64,000 bases of DNA from Demequina oxidasica. Lineage in GTDB: Bacteria > Actinomycetota > Actinomycetes > Actinomycetales > Demequinaceae. Below the pieces are notes generated by a model, which saw only the letters and a list, made by a program, of their open reading frames with translations, was not told the DNA's origin and did no database searches. The stretch is from contig NZ_BBRE01000001.1 in assembly GCF_000975115.1 (NCBI RefSeq), forward strand, positions 711,322 to 775,321. The letters are read 5' to 3'. Shown here in pieces: positions 18,415-27,935 of this stretch (positions are counted from its first letter, which is position 1; each line of letters begins with the position of its first letter). The translations under genes and the position numbers were made by a program.

Positions 18415-19638
18415 CTAACCAAGCCTCCCAGGAGCGCCCGGGGTGCCGTTGTCGGCTTCTTCTTCGGGCTCCGCCCTGACCGGCACGGGAAGGCCAGCAC
18501 CGCGATGCATCCGCACGCAATCGCGACCTTCCAGTTTTGCCTCATACAACGCGTCGTCCGCATCCTTGATGACCAAGTGGGGGCGGGCGGCGGCCGAATC
18601 GGCAGCCACCCCAATGGACACTGTCACCTCGTGCTCGTGGTCTCCGCAGGACACCGGAACGTCGCTCACGGCGGCGCGAGTACGGTCCATGGTGCGCACC
18701 GCCGCATCCAGGCTAGTGTCCGGCATCACGAAGATGAACTCCTCACCGCCCCAGCGACCCAGGGCGTCCGTCGTGCGAATCTCTGCACGCAACCTCTCGC
18801 CGACCACAGCAAGGACGGCATCTCCACACGAGTGACCATACCTGTCGTTGAGATCCTTGAACCGGTCGAGGTCCGCGATGGCTACACAGTATTTTCCCAC
18901 GCTTCCGGAGGACACGCGTTCAAGGACTTCGAGGATGGGCCGACGGTTAGACAGCCCGGTCAGCGCATCGGTGTTGGCGAGATACTCGGCTCGCTCGGCG
19001 CTCTCCGCTGCCTGTGCGCGCGACTCCCTGGCCCTGAAGTGGGCAAGGGCTGCCAGCGTGAAAAGCATCGTCATCGCAAGCACGGCGTTGATCGAGAACA
19101 TCCATGTCAACGTCGAACTGTCGATGGCATAGTCTGCGCCGCGGGCTGGCAAGGCGACCTGGCACACGAGGAATGCCGTCGCCGCTATCCCCAAGTACGC
19201 CCATCTCAGCAGCCTTTGCCGCTCAGTGAAGACCATGTAAACCAGTTGGCCTCCGACGATCAGGTACATGTGCGCGCCAGTCTCCCAACCCACTGAACTC
19301 ACGATGTAGACCACTTGCGCCGTGGCTACGGAGAGTCCGATGACGGCCGCGGCCAGCTGATAGCCGACGCGGACTGTCACGATGCCCACCGCATAGGCAA
19401 GAGCACACACGATGGAGAAAGCAGCCAATGGCCTGAGGTCACTGTCGGGGTACGACAGGTAGAACGCCGCGTAGCCCACCGACAGCGCGGCGGAGAAGAT
19501 CATGAAGGTCTGGGCCGCCGCGGCCGCCCGGCCGCGCTCCCCAGTCAGCCCGCCGACTGCCCTGTCGAGGAGACGGCCCATCGCTGAGACAAGTCCGCTC
19601 GGCGACTCGTCGCCTATCTCAGCATCGTGCGTGCTCAC
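18415..19638 (-). CDS. Membrane-anchored diguanylate cyclase (GGEEF)
   Basis: GTG start with GAGGGG nine bases upstream. The 407-residue protein has about six membrane helices, a short helical linker (HFRARESRAQAAESAERAEY) and a GGDEF domain with active site GRWGGEEFIFVMPD. RTTD lies five residues before GGEEF, an intact I-site. The substrate-binding NRRPILEVLE and DLDRFKDLNDRYGHSCGD elements are present, so it should be catalytically active. Only three bases separate it from the SURF1 gene, which puts c-di-GMP synthesis in the same transcript as guaA. Confidence 0.93.
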   Translation of the reverse strand: MSTHDAEIGDESPSGLVSAMGRLLDRAVGGLTGERGRAAAAAQTFMIFSAALSVGYAAFYLSYPDSDLRPLAAFSIVCALAYAVGIVTVRVGYQLAAAVIGLSVATAQVVYIVSSVGWETGAHMYLIVGGQLVYMVFTERQRLLRWAYLGIAATAFLVCQVALPARGADYAIDSSTLTWMFSINAVLAMTMLFTLAALAHFRARESRAQAAESAERAEYLANTDALTGLSNRRPILEVLERVSSGSVGKYCVAIADLDRFKDLNDRYGHSCGDAVLAVVGERLRAEIRTTDALGRWGGEEFIFVMPDTSLDAAVRTMDRTRAAVSDVPVSCGDHEHEVTVSIGVAADSAAARPHLVIKDADDALYEAKLEGRDCVRMHRGAGLPVPVRAEPEEEADNGTPGAPGRLG

Positions 19639-19724
19639 GGTTTCCCCTCACGCGGAATCACTCGTTGACCCTCAGTCGTGCGTCAAGACTATTATTTTGC
19701 GTGCCAAACCGCCGAGTGGGGGGA

Positions 19725-20843
19725 CTAGGCGAGGGCGCCTGCAACGACCATATTTCGGCCCGATGCTTTGGCCTCGTAGAGTTTGGCGTCCACCTGGCGC
19801 AACACCTCGTCGCGCGCGGCGTCCTGGGGCGCGGCGATCACGCCGACGGACATGGTGACGCTACTGCCTCCCAAATCCTCACGGAAGCGCGCCTCCAGAT
19901 CAAGCCGCGCACGCTCCAATGTCGCCTCGCCGTCAACTAGGGACAGGCCCGGCAAGACAATCAGGAACTCCTCGCCGCCCCAGCGTGCAACAGATCCCTT
20001 TGAACCCACAGAGTCCTCGAGTGTGGCGGCCACGCTCGCGAGCACCACATCTCCCGCGCCGTGACCCAGCACATCATTCACCCGCTTGAAACGATCGAGG
20101 TCGGCGAGTGCCACGCAATACTGCCCGGCCTCCGCCGCCTCGATCAGGCGTGGCGCCACTCCCCGACGGTTCAGCAGATGGGTAAGGGCGTCGGTGTGGG
20201 CCGCGACGCGCGCCTCGGCCAGCAACGCACTATTGTGCTTACGTTCGCGGTTGAAGTAGTAGTCCGCGAAGGCAGCCTGTGACATGAGCAAAATCATTAC
20301 CGAGACCACCATCATGGCGGCCGACCAGTCGAGCCAGGTGTCGCTCACTGTCACCCATGGGTGAGCAAAGGCCCCATCTAGATAGATCCAGACTGCGGGG
20401 ATCGCTGCCAGCACAATGACCGCTGCCCGAACGCGACCGTGTCGGCGTACAAACATCGCGAATGCCAGGGCGGGCATCCCAAAGAGCGCGAACTGGAAGC
20501 CGGCTGCGCGCGAGAAAACGTCGGTGAGGAAGGTGTACTGCGCGATCGCGGCGACGATCGATGCCGCCGACATCCATGGCGTATACCCACGTTTGTTGAC
20601 CACCAAAGCGATCACCCACACTGTGACCATCGCAAGGTGGGTTACCCCGGGAAGGATGAAGTCCCCACCGTTGTGTGCCATGACCACGACCGCCCAAGGA
20701 AGGTTTGCGAGCGCGGTCAGAATGTAGAAATTGTTAGCACCCATGACCGCACGGGATTCGGACCGGTCACTCGCATCCAGGCCGCGCATGCTGAGAGTCG
20801 ACCAGGCGCGGCGAAATCTGCTGAGCACGCCTACGCTCCCCAT
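19725..20843 (-). CDS. Diguanylate cyclase without an I-site
   Basis: A 372-residue membrane protein with about six helices (FYILTALANLPWAVVVMAHN; LAMVTVWVIALVVNKRGYTP and others) then a GGDEF domain: LTHLLNRRGV, ADLDRFKRVNDVLGHGAGD, active site ARWGGEEFLIVLPG. Unlike the two other cyclases in this window, the four residues at the I-site position (GSKG) are not RxxD, so product inhibition is probably lost. It is separated from the next cyclase gene by 86 bases and may have its own promoter. Sensory input unknown. Confidence 0.9.
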   Translation of the reverse strand: MGSVGVLSRFRRAWSTLSMRGLDASDRSESRAVMGANNFYILTALANLPWAVVVMAHNGGDFILPGVTHLAMVTVWVIALVVNKRGYTPWMSAASIVAAIAQYTFLTDVFSRAAGFQFALFGMPALAFAMFVRRHGRVRAAVIVLAAIPAVWIYLDGAFAHPWVTVSDTWLDWSAAMMVVSVMILLMSQAAFADYYFNRERKHNSALLAEARVAAHTDALTHLLNRRGVAPRLIEAAEAGQYCVALADLDRFKRVNDVLGHGAGDVVLASVAATLEDSVGSKGSVARWGGEEFLIVLPGLSLVDGEATLERARLDLEARFREDLGGSSVTMSVGVIAAPQDAARDEVLRQVDAKLYEAKASGRNMVVAGALA

Positions 20844-20936
20844 CCCGCCCCCTGCACCTGATACGACGCCCTCACGCCGCTCTCGCTAAATCCGGCCCTC
20901 AATCGCTGGCCATCGCAAGTCTTACCAGGAGAGTCT

Positions 20937-21100
20937 ATGGGACTGCTCCGACACCGCAGCGGCTCGCATCGTTACGAGTGACGCACTTCACTCAGATCGT
21001 GCTCTACCTGGACGACGGCGCGCGCACCCGGGACGTTGGTCAGGCGCACGCGGGGGCAGAACGTGGAATGCTGACCTTGTGGCTAAAAGCATCTATGTAG
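20937..21100 (+). other. Possible upstream leader reading frames before pta
   Basis: A 14-codon frame (ATG 20937 to TGA 20981; MGLLRHRSGSHRYE) has AGGAGA five bases upstream. A second, 40-codon frame begins at GTG 20978, overlapping the first stop by four bases (GTGA), and ends at 21100 inside pta in another frame. The pta start itself has no good ribosome binding site, so coupling through these frames is conceivable. The evidence is limited to start context and overlap. Confidence 0.25.
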
Positions 21101-23178
21101 CGTCCGCCGAAGGAAACTCCGGGAAGTCCGCCGTCGCGCTCGGCATTACAGACCTGCTTGCGCGGTCCGTGGGCCGGGTAGGAATCTTCCGCCCCGTTGC
21201 GCGCGTCGCAGACGGTACGGACTATGTCCTCGAGCTTTTGCTCGGTCACGAAGGCGTCTCCCAGACCTATGACGAGTCGATCGGCGTCACATACGAGGAC
21301 GTGCACACAGACCCCGATGCAGCACTCGCTACCATCGTCTCCCGTTTCCACGAGATCGACGGCGCGTGCGACGCGATGGTCATTGTCGGCACCGACTATA
21401 CGGACGTTTCAGGCCCAGCCGAGTTCGAATTCAATGCCCGCATCGCCGCCAACCTTGGTGCCCCTGTCGCCTTGGTGGTCCACGGCATCGGCCGCACACC
21501 CGCAGAGATTGCGCAGGTCGTCGAGCAGTCGCGGGCCGAGATGACCGATTCGCATGCGCGAGTGGCTGCAGTCTTCGCGAACCGCTGTGATCCGGACCAG
21601 CTTGACGCAGTCATGGAGGCGCTACCCGCAGGTCTCGCAGTGGGCGCGCTGCCCGAGGACCCCGTCCTCATCGCACCATTGCTCAGTGCACTTGTCGAGG
21701 CTGTAGACGGCCACGTGGTCTCGGGAGACGCCGACCTACTGACCCGTGAAGTGCGTGCGCTGACCGTTGGCGCGATGAACGCGGAGCATCTCCTCGAACG
21801 CCTCGAGGAGGGCGGCGTCGTGATCACGCCCGGCGACCGCGCAGACACGCTCCTGGCACTCATTGGTGCGCACGGCGCTGAGGGCTTTCCCACTCTGTCA
21901 GGCGTCATCCTCAACGGCGGCTTTGCGACGCCTCCGTCTGTCCAACGCCTGATCGCCGGAATGGGTTCGGCTTTACCTATCATTCGGACCGAACTCGGAA
22001 CGTTCGAAGCCGCGGCCCGATGCTCTCAAACCCGCGGACGCCTTTCACGTGAGAGCGCCGTCAAGGTAGACACCGCGCTATCGATGTTCGAGCGCCTCGT
22101 CGATACGGAAACGTTGCTGGAGCTTTTGGACGTGGCTCGCACTGACGTGGTGACGCCGCTGATGTTCGAGTACGACCTACTCAGCCGTGCACGATCAGGC
22201 AAACGCCACATCGTCCTTCCCGAGGGCAACGACGACCGCATCCTGCGCGCAGCGTCCACCCTCCTCACCCGCGAGGTAGTGGACCTCACCATCCTCGGCA
22301 ACGAGTCGGCTATTAGATCCCGAGCCGGCGAACTGGGCGTCGACATCGACCAGGCTCGCATCATCGCCACCGACGACCCCACGTACCTTGAGCCCTTCGC
22401 GGCCACCGTCGCAGAGTTGCGAGCCGCCAAGGGGATGACGCTAGAGCAGGCCCGTGACGTCGTCCAAGACGTGAGTTACTTTGGCACCATGATGGTGCGC
22501 GAGGGCCTTGCGGACGGCATGGTCTCCGGTGCGGCGCACACCACCGCCCACACCATCAGTCCGGCCTTCCAGGTCATCAAGACCCCCCCGGGTGTCTCCA
22601 TCGTCTCATCGGTGTTCTTCATGTGCCTCGACGACCGAGTCCTGGTCTACGGCGACTGTGCCGTCAATCCAGACCCGACCGCCGAGCAGTTAGCAGACAT
22701 CGCCATCTCCTCAGCGGAAACCGCTCGCCAGTTCACCATCGAGCCGCGCATCGCGATGCTGTCGTACTCAACTGGGGCATCGGGTTCCGGCGATGACGTG
22801 GAGAAGGTGCGCCGGGCCACGGAACTGGTTCGCGAGCGCCGGCCCGACCTGTTGGTAGATGGGCCGATGCAATACGACGCCGCCGTCGAGCCAAGTGTCG
22901 CCGCTTCCAAGGCGCCCAACTCCCCTGTCGCCGGCCGCGCCACGGTGCTGGTCTTCCCGGACCTCAACACCGGCAACAACACCTACAAGGCAGTACAGCG
23001 CTCGGCGGGTGCCGTTGCCATCGGTCCGGTGTTGCAGGGTTTACGCAAACCCGTCAACGATCTCTCCCGAGGCGCGCTGGTGCAGGACATTGTCAACACC
23101 GTCGCCATCACGGCAATCCAAGCTCAACAACTCGACGCCCCCGCGGCGGGCGAAAACTCCACGGAGGCAACCGCGTGA
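21079..23178 (+). CDS. pta: Phosphate acetyltransferase
   Basis: Interconverts acetyl-CoA and acetyl phosphate. The 699-residue long-form Pta has an N-terminal P-loop-like dethiobiotin-synthetase-type domain (SIYVASAEGNSGKSAVALG), a middle DRTGG domain (residues about 210-330) and the C-terminal catalytic PTA domain (RHIVLPEGNDDRILRAASTL; GMVSGAAHTTAHTISPAFQV; VFPDLNTGNNTYKAVQR). The GTG start at 21079 is the best N-terminus by family comparison. Its stop overlaps the ackA start (GTGA), so the two are translationally coupled. Confidence 0.97.
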   Translation: MAKSIYVASAEGNSGKSAVALGITDLLARSVGRVGIFRPVARVADGTDYVLELLLGHEGVSQTYDESIGVTYEDVHTDPDAALATIVSRFHEIDGACDAMVIVGTDYTDVSGPAEFEFNARIAANLGAPVALVVHGIGRTPAEIAQVVEQSRAEMTDSHARVAAVFANRCDPDQLDAVMEALPAGLAVGALPEDPVLIAPLLSALVEAVDGHVVSGDADLLTREVRALTVGAMNAEHLLERLEEGGVVITPGDRADTLLALIGAHGAEGFPTLSGVILNGGFATPPSVQRLIAGMGSALPIIRTELGTFEAAARCSQTRGRLSRESAVKVDTALSMFERLVDTETLLELLDVARTDVVTPLMFEYDLLSRARSGKRHIVLPEGNDDRILRAASTLLTREVVDLTILGNESAIRSRAGELGVDIDQARIIATDDPTYLEPFAATVAELRAAKGMTLEQARDVVQDVSYFGTMMVREGLADGMVSGAAHTTAHTISPAFQVIKTPPGVSIVSSVFFMCLDDRVLVYGDCAVNPDPTAEQLADIAISSAETARQFTIEPRIAMLSYSTGASGSGDDVEKVRRATELVRERRPDLLVDGPMQYDAAVEPSVAASKAPNSPVAGRATVLVFPDLNTGNNTYKAVQRSAGAVAIGPVLQGLRKPVNDLSRGALVQDIVNTVAITAIQAQQLDAPAAGENSTEATA

Positions 23179-24311
23179 GCGTCAACTACCTAGGACTCGC
23201 GCTGGTCCTGAACTGCGGCTCCAGTTCCGTCAAGTATCAGGTGGTGGATACCACCCTGGATGAGCCGCTGTTGTCGGGAATCATTGAACGTGTGACGGAT
23301 CACTCCGCGGCGATTAGCGACATCATCGCGGAACTCGGTCAGCCTGGCTCGGGGGTTGACCTAGAGGCTTTGACGGTAGTGGGCCACCGCGTAGTTCAGG
23401 GGGGCGCGGAGTTCTCCGCGCCCACCATCATCACCGACGAGGTCGAGCACAAGATTGCGTTGCTTTCTACTCTCGCTCCTTTGCATAACCCGCCTAACCT
23501 CGCTGGCATCACTGCCGCACGCACCGCCTTCCCTACGTTGCCGCACGTCGCCGTCTTCGACACTGCGTTCCACTCAACGATTCCTGAAGTTGCCTACACC
23601 TATGCGATCGACCGCCATGTCGCGCGGGAGCACGGGGTCCGCCGCTACGGCTTCCATGGCACTTCACACGCCTATGTGTCGCGCGAGACCGCACGGCTCA
23701 TGGGACGGAGTGACCGCGACATGAACACCATCGTGTTGCACCTGGGCAATGGTGCCTCCGCGTGCGCCGTACAACGAGGACTTTCGATCGACACATCAAT
23801 GGGCCTCACCCCCCTCGAGGGCCTAGTGATGGGCACTCGGTCCGGCGACATCGACCCAGCCGTCACCCTGCACCTTGCCCGCACGGCCGGAATGACCGTT
23901 GACGAGATCGACGCCCTTCTCAACAGGCAGTCGGGCATGTTGGGGCTGACCGGTTATTCCGATATGCGCGACGCCCACAAGGCAGCTGCGGAAGGCAGCC
24001 GAGACGCGATTCTGGGCCTGGAGGTGTATGTCCGACGCATTCGCGGTTACGTGGGTCAGTATCTCGCGCAGCTTGGCTCGCTGGACGCTATAGCTTTCAC
24101 CGCAGGTGTGGGCGAGAACGACGAATGGGTACGCGCCAACGCGCTCAAAGGACTTCAGGCGCTAGGCATCGAGATCGACCCTCAACGCAACACTGGGCGT
24201 AGCAAGGAGCCAAAGCTGATCAGCACCGATGCCTCTGCCGTCAAGGTGTGGGTGGTGCCAACCAACGAGGAGCGAGAGATCGCTCTTCAGTCAATTGCGG
24301 CGGTGAGTTAG
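23175..24311 (+). CDS. ackA: Acetate kinase
   Basis: Forms ATP and acetate from acetyl phosphate. The 378-residue ASKHA-fold kinase shows LVLNCGSSSVKY (phosphate/Mg binding), VVGHRVVQGG, the catalytic FDTAFHSTIP and RRYGFHGTSHAYV, LHLGNGASACAV, MGLTPLEGLVMGTRSGDIDP and FTAGVGEN. Start is a GTG overlapping pta's stop by four bases. Together with pta and xfp, it converts phosphoketolase-derived acetyl phosphate to acetate plus ATP. Confidence 0.98.
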   Translation: MSVNYLGLALVLNCGSSSVKYQVVDTTLDEPLLSGIIERVTDHSAAISDIIAELGQPGSGVDLEALTVVGHRVVQGGAEFSAPTIITDEVEHKIALLSTLAPLHNPPNLAGITAARTAFPTLPHVAVFDTAFHSTIPEVAYTYAIDRHVAREHGVRRYGFHGTSHAYVSRETARLMGRSDRDMNTIVLHLGNGASACAVQRGLSIDTSMGLTPLEGLVMGTRSGDIDPAVTLHLARTAGMTVDEIDALLNRQSGMLGLTGYSDMRDAHKAAAEGSRDAILGLEVYVRRIRGYVGQYLAQLGSLDAIAFTAGVGENDEWVRANALKGLQALGIEIDPQRNTGRSKEPKLISTDASAVKVWVVPTNEEREIALQSIAAVS

Positions 24312-24408
24312 CGCGCACCTGGCGTTCGCACCGCGTGGGGCATAGTCCCCGTTGCTCCACCGACTTTCCCGAGTATGAGTGTTTGAGTTCACATCACTGG
24401 AGGCAAAG

Positions 24409-26868
24409 ATGGCAACCGGACCATGGGCAGCGCGTCAACGCGACTGTGTGACCGACGATCAGATCGCGGGGATTGACCGTTGGTGGCGTGCCACCAACTA
24501 TTTATCTGTAGGGCAGATCTATCTCCTGGGCAATCCGCTGTTGCGCGAACCACTTCACCGGGATCACGTGAAGCCACGTCTGGTGGGACACTGGGGCACC
24601 ACCCCGGGCCTCAACTTCCTCTATGCCCACCTCAACCGGATGATTCAGGAACGTAGTCAGCCGACTCTCTATGTCACCGGCCCGGGCCACGGCGGTCCCG
24701 GACTAGTCGCCTCCAGCTACCTGGACGGCACCTACACGGACACATACCCGGACGCGAGCCTCGACGAGCGTGGGGTTCAGCACCTGTTCAAGCAGTTCTC
24801 GTTCCCTGGCGGCATCCCGTCGCACGTGGCTCCCGAGACTCCGGGTTCCATCCACGAGGGCGGCGAGTTGGGCTACTCGCTCTCTCACGCGTACGGTGCG
24901 GCATTCGACAACCCCGACTTGCTGGTAGCCACCATCGTCGGTGACGGCGAGGCAGAAACGGGGCCACTGGCCACTTCCTGGCACTCGAACAAGTTCATTC
25001 ACCCGGCATCCGACGGCGTTGTATTGCCGATCCTGCACCTCAACGGCTACAAGATTGCCAACCCCACAGTGCTGGCACGCATTGACGACGACGAACTCGA
25101 CGCGCTCATGCGCGGCTACGGCCACAAGCCGCACGTGTTCGTGGCTGGCTTCGATGACGAGTCACATGCGTCAATCCACCGCCGCTTCGCGGACTTGCTG
25201 GACGACGTGATGGACGAGATTGCAGCCATCAAGGCCGAGGCCGCGACAGACGACGACATGAAGCGCCCGCGCTGGCCCATGATCGTGTTCCGCACCCCCA
25301 AAGGCTGGACCTGCCCGCCCGTCATCGACGGCAAGAAGGTCGAAGGCTCCTATCGCTCGCACCAGGTGCCGCTGTCCAATGCCCGTGACACTGACGAGCA
25401 TCTCGCAGTGCTCGAGGGCTGGCTACAGTCGTACAAGCCGGACGAGCTGTTCGACGAGGCTGGCAAGATCAAGGACGAGGTCACGTCACTGGCCCCTGAG
25501 GGCGACCTGCGTATGAGCGCCACGCCGCACGCCAACGGCGGCCGCCTGATGAAGGACCTGCGCCTGCCGAACTTCCAGGACTTCGGGGTCGACGTTCCCC
25601 ATCCCGGCTACGGGGCTGCAGAGGCGACGCGCGTGCTGGGCACGTGGCTCAACGCCGTCATGGCCGCAAACCCGGACAACTTCCGGATCTTCGCGCCAGA
25701 CGAACTCGCGTCGAACCGCATCGCCGCGGTGCTGGAGACCACCAACCGGGTGTGGGATGCGCACATCGACGAGGACGACGACAACTTGGCACCCCGGGGC
25801 CGCGTCGTCGAGATGCTGTCCGAGCACCAGTGCCAAGGTTGGCTCGAGGGGTATCTGCTCACTGGACGCCACGGGCTCTTTACCTCCTATGAGGCGTTTA
25901 TCCACCTGGTGGACTCGATGTTCAATCAGCACGCCAAGTGGCTCAAGGTCACGCGCGAGATCCCGTGGCGCCAGCCGGTGCCGTCTCTGAATTACCTGCT
26001 CTCCAGCCATGTGTGGCGCCAGGACCACAACGGGTTCTCTCACCAAGACCCCGGGTTCATCGACCACGTCATTAACAAGAAGGCCGAAGTTGTCCGGGTA
26101 TACCTGCCGCCGGACGCCAACACCCTGCTATCCACCTACGACCACTGCCTGCGCTCGCGCGACTACGTCAACGTGGTCGTCGCCGGTAAGCAGCCGCAGG
26201 CGTCGTGGCTGACCATGGACCAGGCCGTCGACCACTGCACGCGCGGTCTGGGCATCTGGAACTTCGCGTCCAACGTGCCGTTGGGCGAGGAGCCGGACGT
26301 GGTGCTCGCTGCCGCCGGCGACGTGCCCACGCTCGAGGTCTTGGCCGCCGTTGACCTGCTCCGCGAGCACCTGCCAGAGCTCAAGGTGCGCATGATCAAC
26401 GTGGTCGACCTGATGAGGCTGCAGCCGGAGAAGGAGCACCCACACGGCATGCCGGATCGCGAGTTCGACCAGCTGTTCACCACGGACAAGCCGATCATCT
26501 TCAACTATCACGGCTACCCGTGGCTGATCCACCGCCTCACCTACCGCCGTACCGGGCACTCCAACCTGCACGTGCGCGGCTACAAGGAGGAGGGCACCAC
26601 CACCACGCCGTTCGACATGGCGATGCTGAACGACATCGACCGGTACCACCTGGTCATGGACGTCATCGACCACGTGCCTTCGCTCGGCACCCGCGCGGCG
26701 GCACTGCGCCAGGCGATGTTCGACAAGCGACTCGAGGCCCGTCGGTACGCGCTGGCCACCGGCTCCGACCTGCCCGAGGTCAATGACTGGGTGTGGCCCG
26801 AGGCGCGGGCCGACAACGCCGGCATCGCGGTCGATGCTGTAGCCGCCACCGGCGGTGACAACGAGTAG
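24409..26868 (+). CDS. xfp: Xylulose-5-phosphate/fructose-6-phosphate phosphoketolase
   Basis: Thiamine-diphosphate enzyme splitting xylulose 5-phosphate or fructose 6-phosphate to acetyl phosphate plus glyceraldehyde 3-phosphate or erythrose 4-phosphate. Start is ATG 24409 with GGAGG six bases upstream; the earlier in-frame 24379 has no such site. The 819-residue length is typical. Visible signatures: [61 protein letters not shown] (ThDP-binding GDGEAE), [19 protein letters not shown] and [19 protein letters not shown]. It lies 97 bases after ackA, forming a phosphoketolase-acetate gene cluster. Confidence 0.97.
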   Translation: MATGPWAARQRDCVTDDQIAGIDRWWRATNYLSVGQIYLLGNPLLREPLHRDHVKPRLVGHWGTTPGLNFLYAHLNRMIQERSQPTLYVTGPGHGGPGLVASSYLDGTYTDTYPDASLDERGVQHLFKQFSFPGGIPSHVAPETPGSIHEGGELGYSLSHAYGAAFDNPDLLVATIVGDGEAETGPLATSWHSNKFIHPASDGVVLPILHLNGYKIANPTVLARIDDDELDALMRGYGHKPHVFVAGFDDESHASIHRRFADLLDDVMDEIAAIKAEAATDDDMKRPRWPMIVFRTPKGWTCPPVIDGKKVEGSYRSHQVPLSNARDTDEHLAVLEGWLQSYKPDELFDEAGKIKDEVTSLAPEGDLRMSATPHANGGRLMKDLRLPNFQDFGVDVPHPGYGAAEATRVLGTWLNAVMAANPDNFRIFAPDELASNRIAAVLETTNRVWDAHIDEDDDNLAPRGRVVEMLSEHQCQGWLEGYLLTGRHGLFTSYEAFIHLVDSMFNQHAKWLKVTREIPWRQPVPSLNYLLSSHVWRQDHNGFSHQDPGFIDHVINKKAEVVRVYLPPDANTLLSTYDHCLRSRDYVNVVVAGKQPQASWLTMDQAVDHCTRGLGIWNFASNVPLGEEPDVVLAAAGDVPTLEVLAAVDLLREHLPELKVRMINVVDLMRLQPEKEHPHGMPDREFDQLFTTDKPIIFNYHGYPWLIHRLTYRRTGHSNLHVRGYKEEGTTTTPFDMAMLNDIDRYHLVMDVIDHVPSLGTRAAALRQAMFDKRLEARRYALATGSDLPEVNDWVWPEARADNAGIAVDAVAATGGDNE

Positions 26869-26897
26869 GAATTGGTCGAGGGGGTAGGCGGCAGGCA

Positions 26898-26903
26898 TAG
26901 GGT
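26898..26903 (+). promoter_or_regulatory. -10 box (TAGGGT) for a leaderless oxidoreductase gene
   Basis: TAGGGT lies six bases before ATG 26910, and no ribosome binding site is present, so transcription probably begins at the start codon. Confidence 0.5.
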
Positions 26904-26909
26904 GAAAGC

Positions 26910-27875
26910 ATGCTCGCCGCCTATGCCACCCAATTCAGCTCCGATGATCCGGTCTCCGGCCTGACGGTCGGCGACCGGCCCGAACCCGAGGCTCGCGAGC
27001 ATTGGTCGACTATCGAGATGCGGGCCGCCAGCGTGAACCATCACGACCTGTGGTCACTGCAGGGCGTGGGTCTGCCGCAGTCCAGCCTTCCCATGATCCT
27101 CGGTACGGATGGGGCTGGCATCGCTCCCGATGGATCCGAGGTCGTGCTCCACAGCGTGATCGGCGCGGACGGCCACGGCGTGGGGCCTCACGAACCTCGC
27201 ACCATGCTGTCCGAGCGCTACCAGGGAACCTTCGCGGAGAGGGTCACGGTTCCTACTGCGAACCTACTGCCAAAGCCCGCGGAACTGACCTTCGAGGAGG
27301 TCGCGTGCCTGCCTACGGCGTGGCTCACCGCGTACCGCATGTTGTTCGTCGCGGCGGACCTCAAACCCGGCCACAGCGTGCTGATCCAGGGAGCAGGAGG
27401 CGGCCTCGCATCGGCCGCCATCGCTCTGGGTAGCGCGGCTGGTATCGAGGTCATCGTGACCTCACGGTCCGAGGCTAAGCGCGAGCGGGCGCTCGCCCTT
27501 GGCGCATCTGCGGCGTTCGAACCGGGCGCTCGCTTGCCCCGTCGCGCCGATGCCGTGGTCGAGTCAGTCGGCAAGGCCACCTGGGCGCATTCGGTTGCCT
27601 CGGTCAAGGCCGGCGGCACCATCGCGGTGGCTGGGCTGACCACCGGGGATCCCGAGCCCGCGCAACTCACCCGGGTCTTCTTCCAGGAGATCCGCATCCA
27701 GGGTGTCACTATGGGCTCACGCGAGGACCTCAGTGCACTGTTGGCCTTCATGGCCCGCACGGGGTTGCACCCCGTCATCGACACAGTCATGCCTCTCGAG
27801 CAGGCGCGTGAAGCGCTCGGCCGGGTGGCATCGGGGGAGCATTTTGGCAAGGTAGTGCTCACCGTCGGGCCTTAA
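26910..27875 (+). CDS. Zinc-type alcohol dehydrogenase-like / quinone oxidoreductase (MDR family)
   Basis: A 321-residue medium-chain dehydrogenase. It has the GroES-like catalytic fold (residues about 1-120; RAASVNHHDLWSLQGVGLPQ and LGTDGAGIAPDGSEVVLHSV) and a Rossmann domain with a nucleotide-binding loop VLIQGAGGGLASAAIALG. The zinc-binding Cys cluster of true alcohol dehydrogenases is not evident, which points to the zinc-free quinone-oxidoreductase/crotonyl-CoA-reductase-like branch. Apparently leaderless. Substrate cannot be deduced. Confidence 0.88.
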   Translation: MLAAYATQFSSDDPVSGLTVGDRPEPEAREHWSTIEMRAASVNHHDLWSLQGVGLPQSSLPMILGTDGAGIAPDGSEVVLHSVIGADGHGVGPHEPRTMLSERYQGTFAERVTVPTANLLPKPAELTFEEVACLPTAWLTAYRMLFVAADLKPGHSVLIQGAGGGLASAAIALGSAAGIEVIVTSRSEAKRERALALGASAAFEPGARLPRRADAVVESVGKATWAHSVASVKAGGTIAVAGLTTGDPEPAQLTRVFFQEIRIQGVTMGSREDLSALLAFMARTGLHPVIDTVMPLEQAREALGRVASGEHFGKVVLTVGP

Positions 27876-27923
27876 CCCCCTGGCGCGAGACGTGCGGCGG
27901 TGATGCCGACGCGAGGTGGCAAC

Positions 27924-27929
27924 TACCCT
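27924..27929 (+). promoter_or_regulatory. -10 box (TACCCT) for a leaderless ABC-F gene
   Basis: TACCCT is followed by six bases and ATG 27936, with no ribosome binding site. Confidence 0.45.
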
Positions 27930-27935
27930 TGAGGC

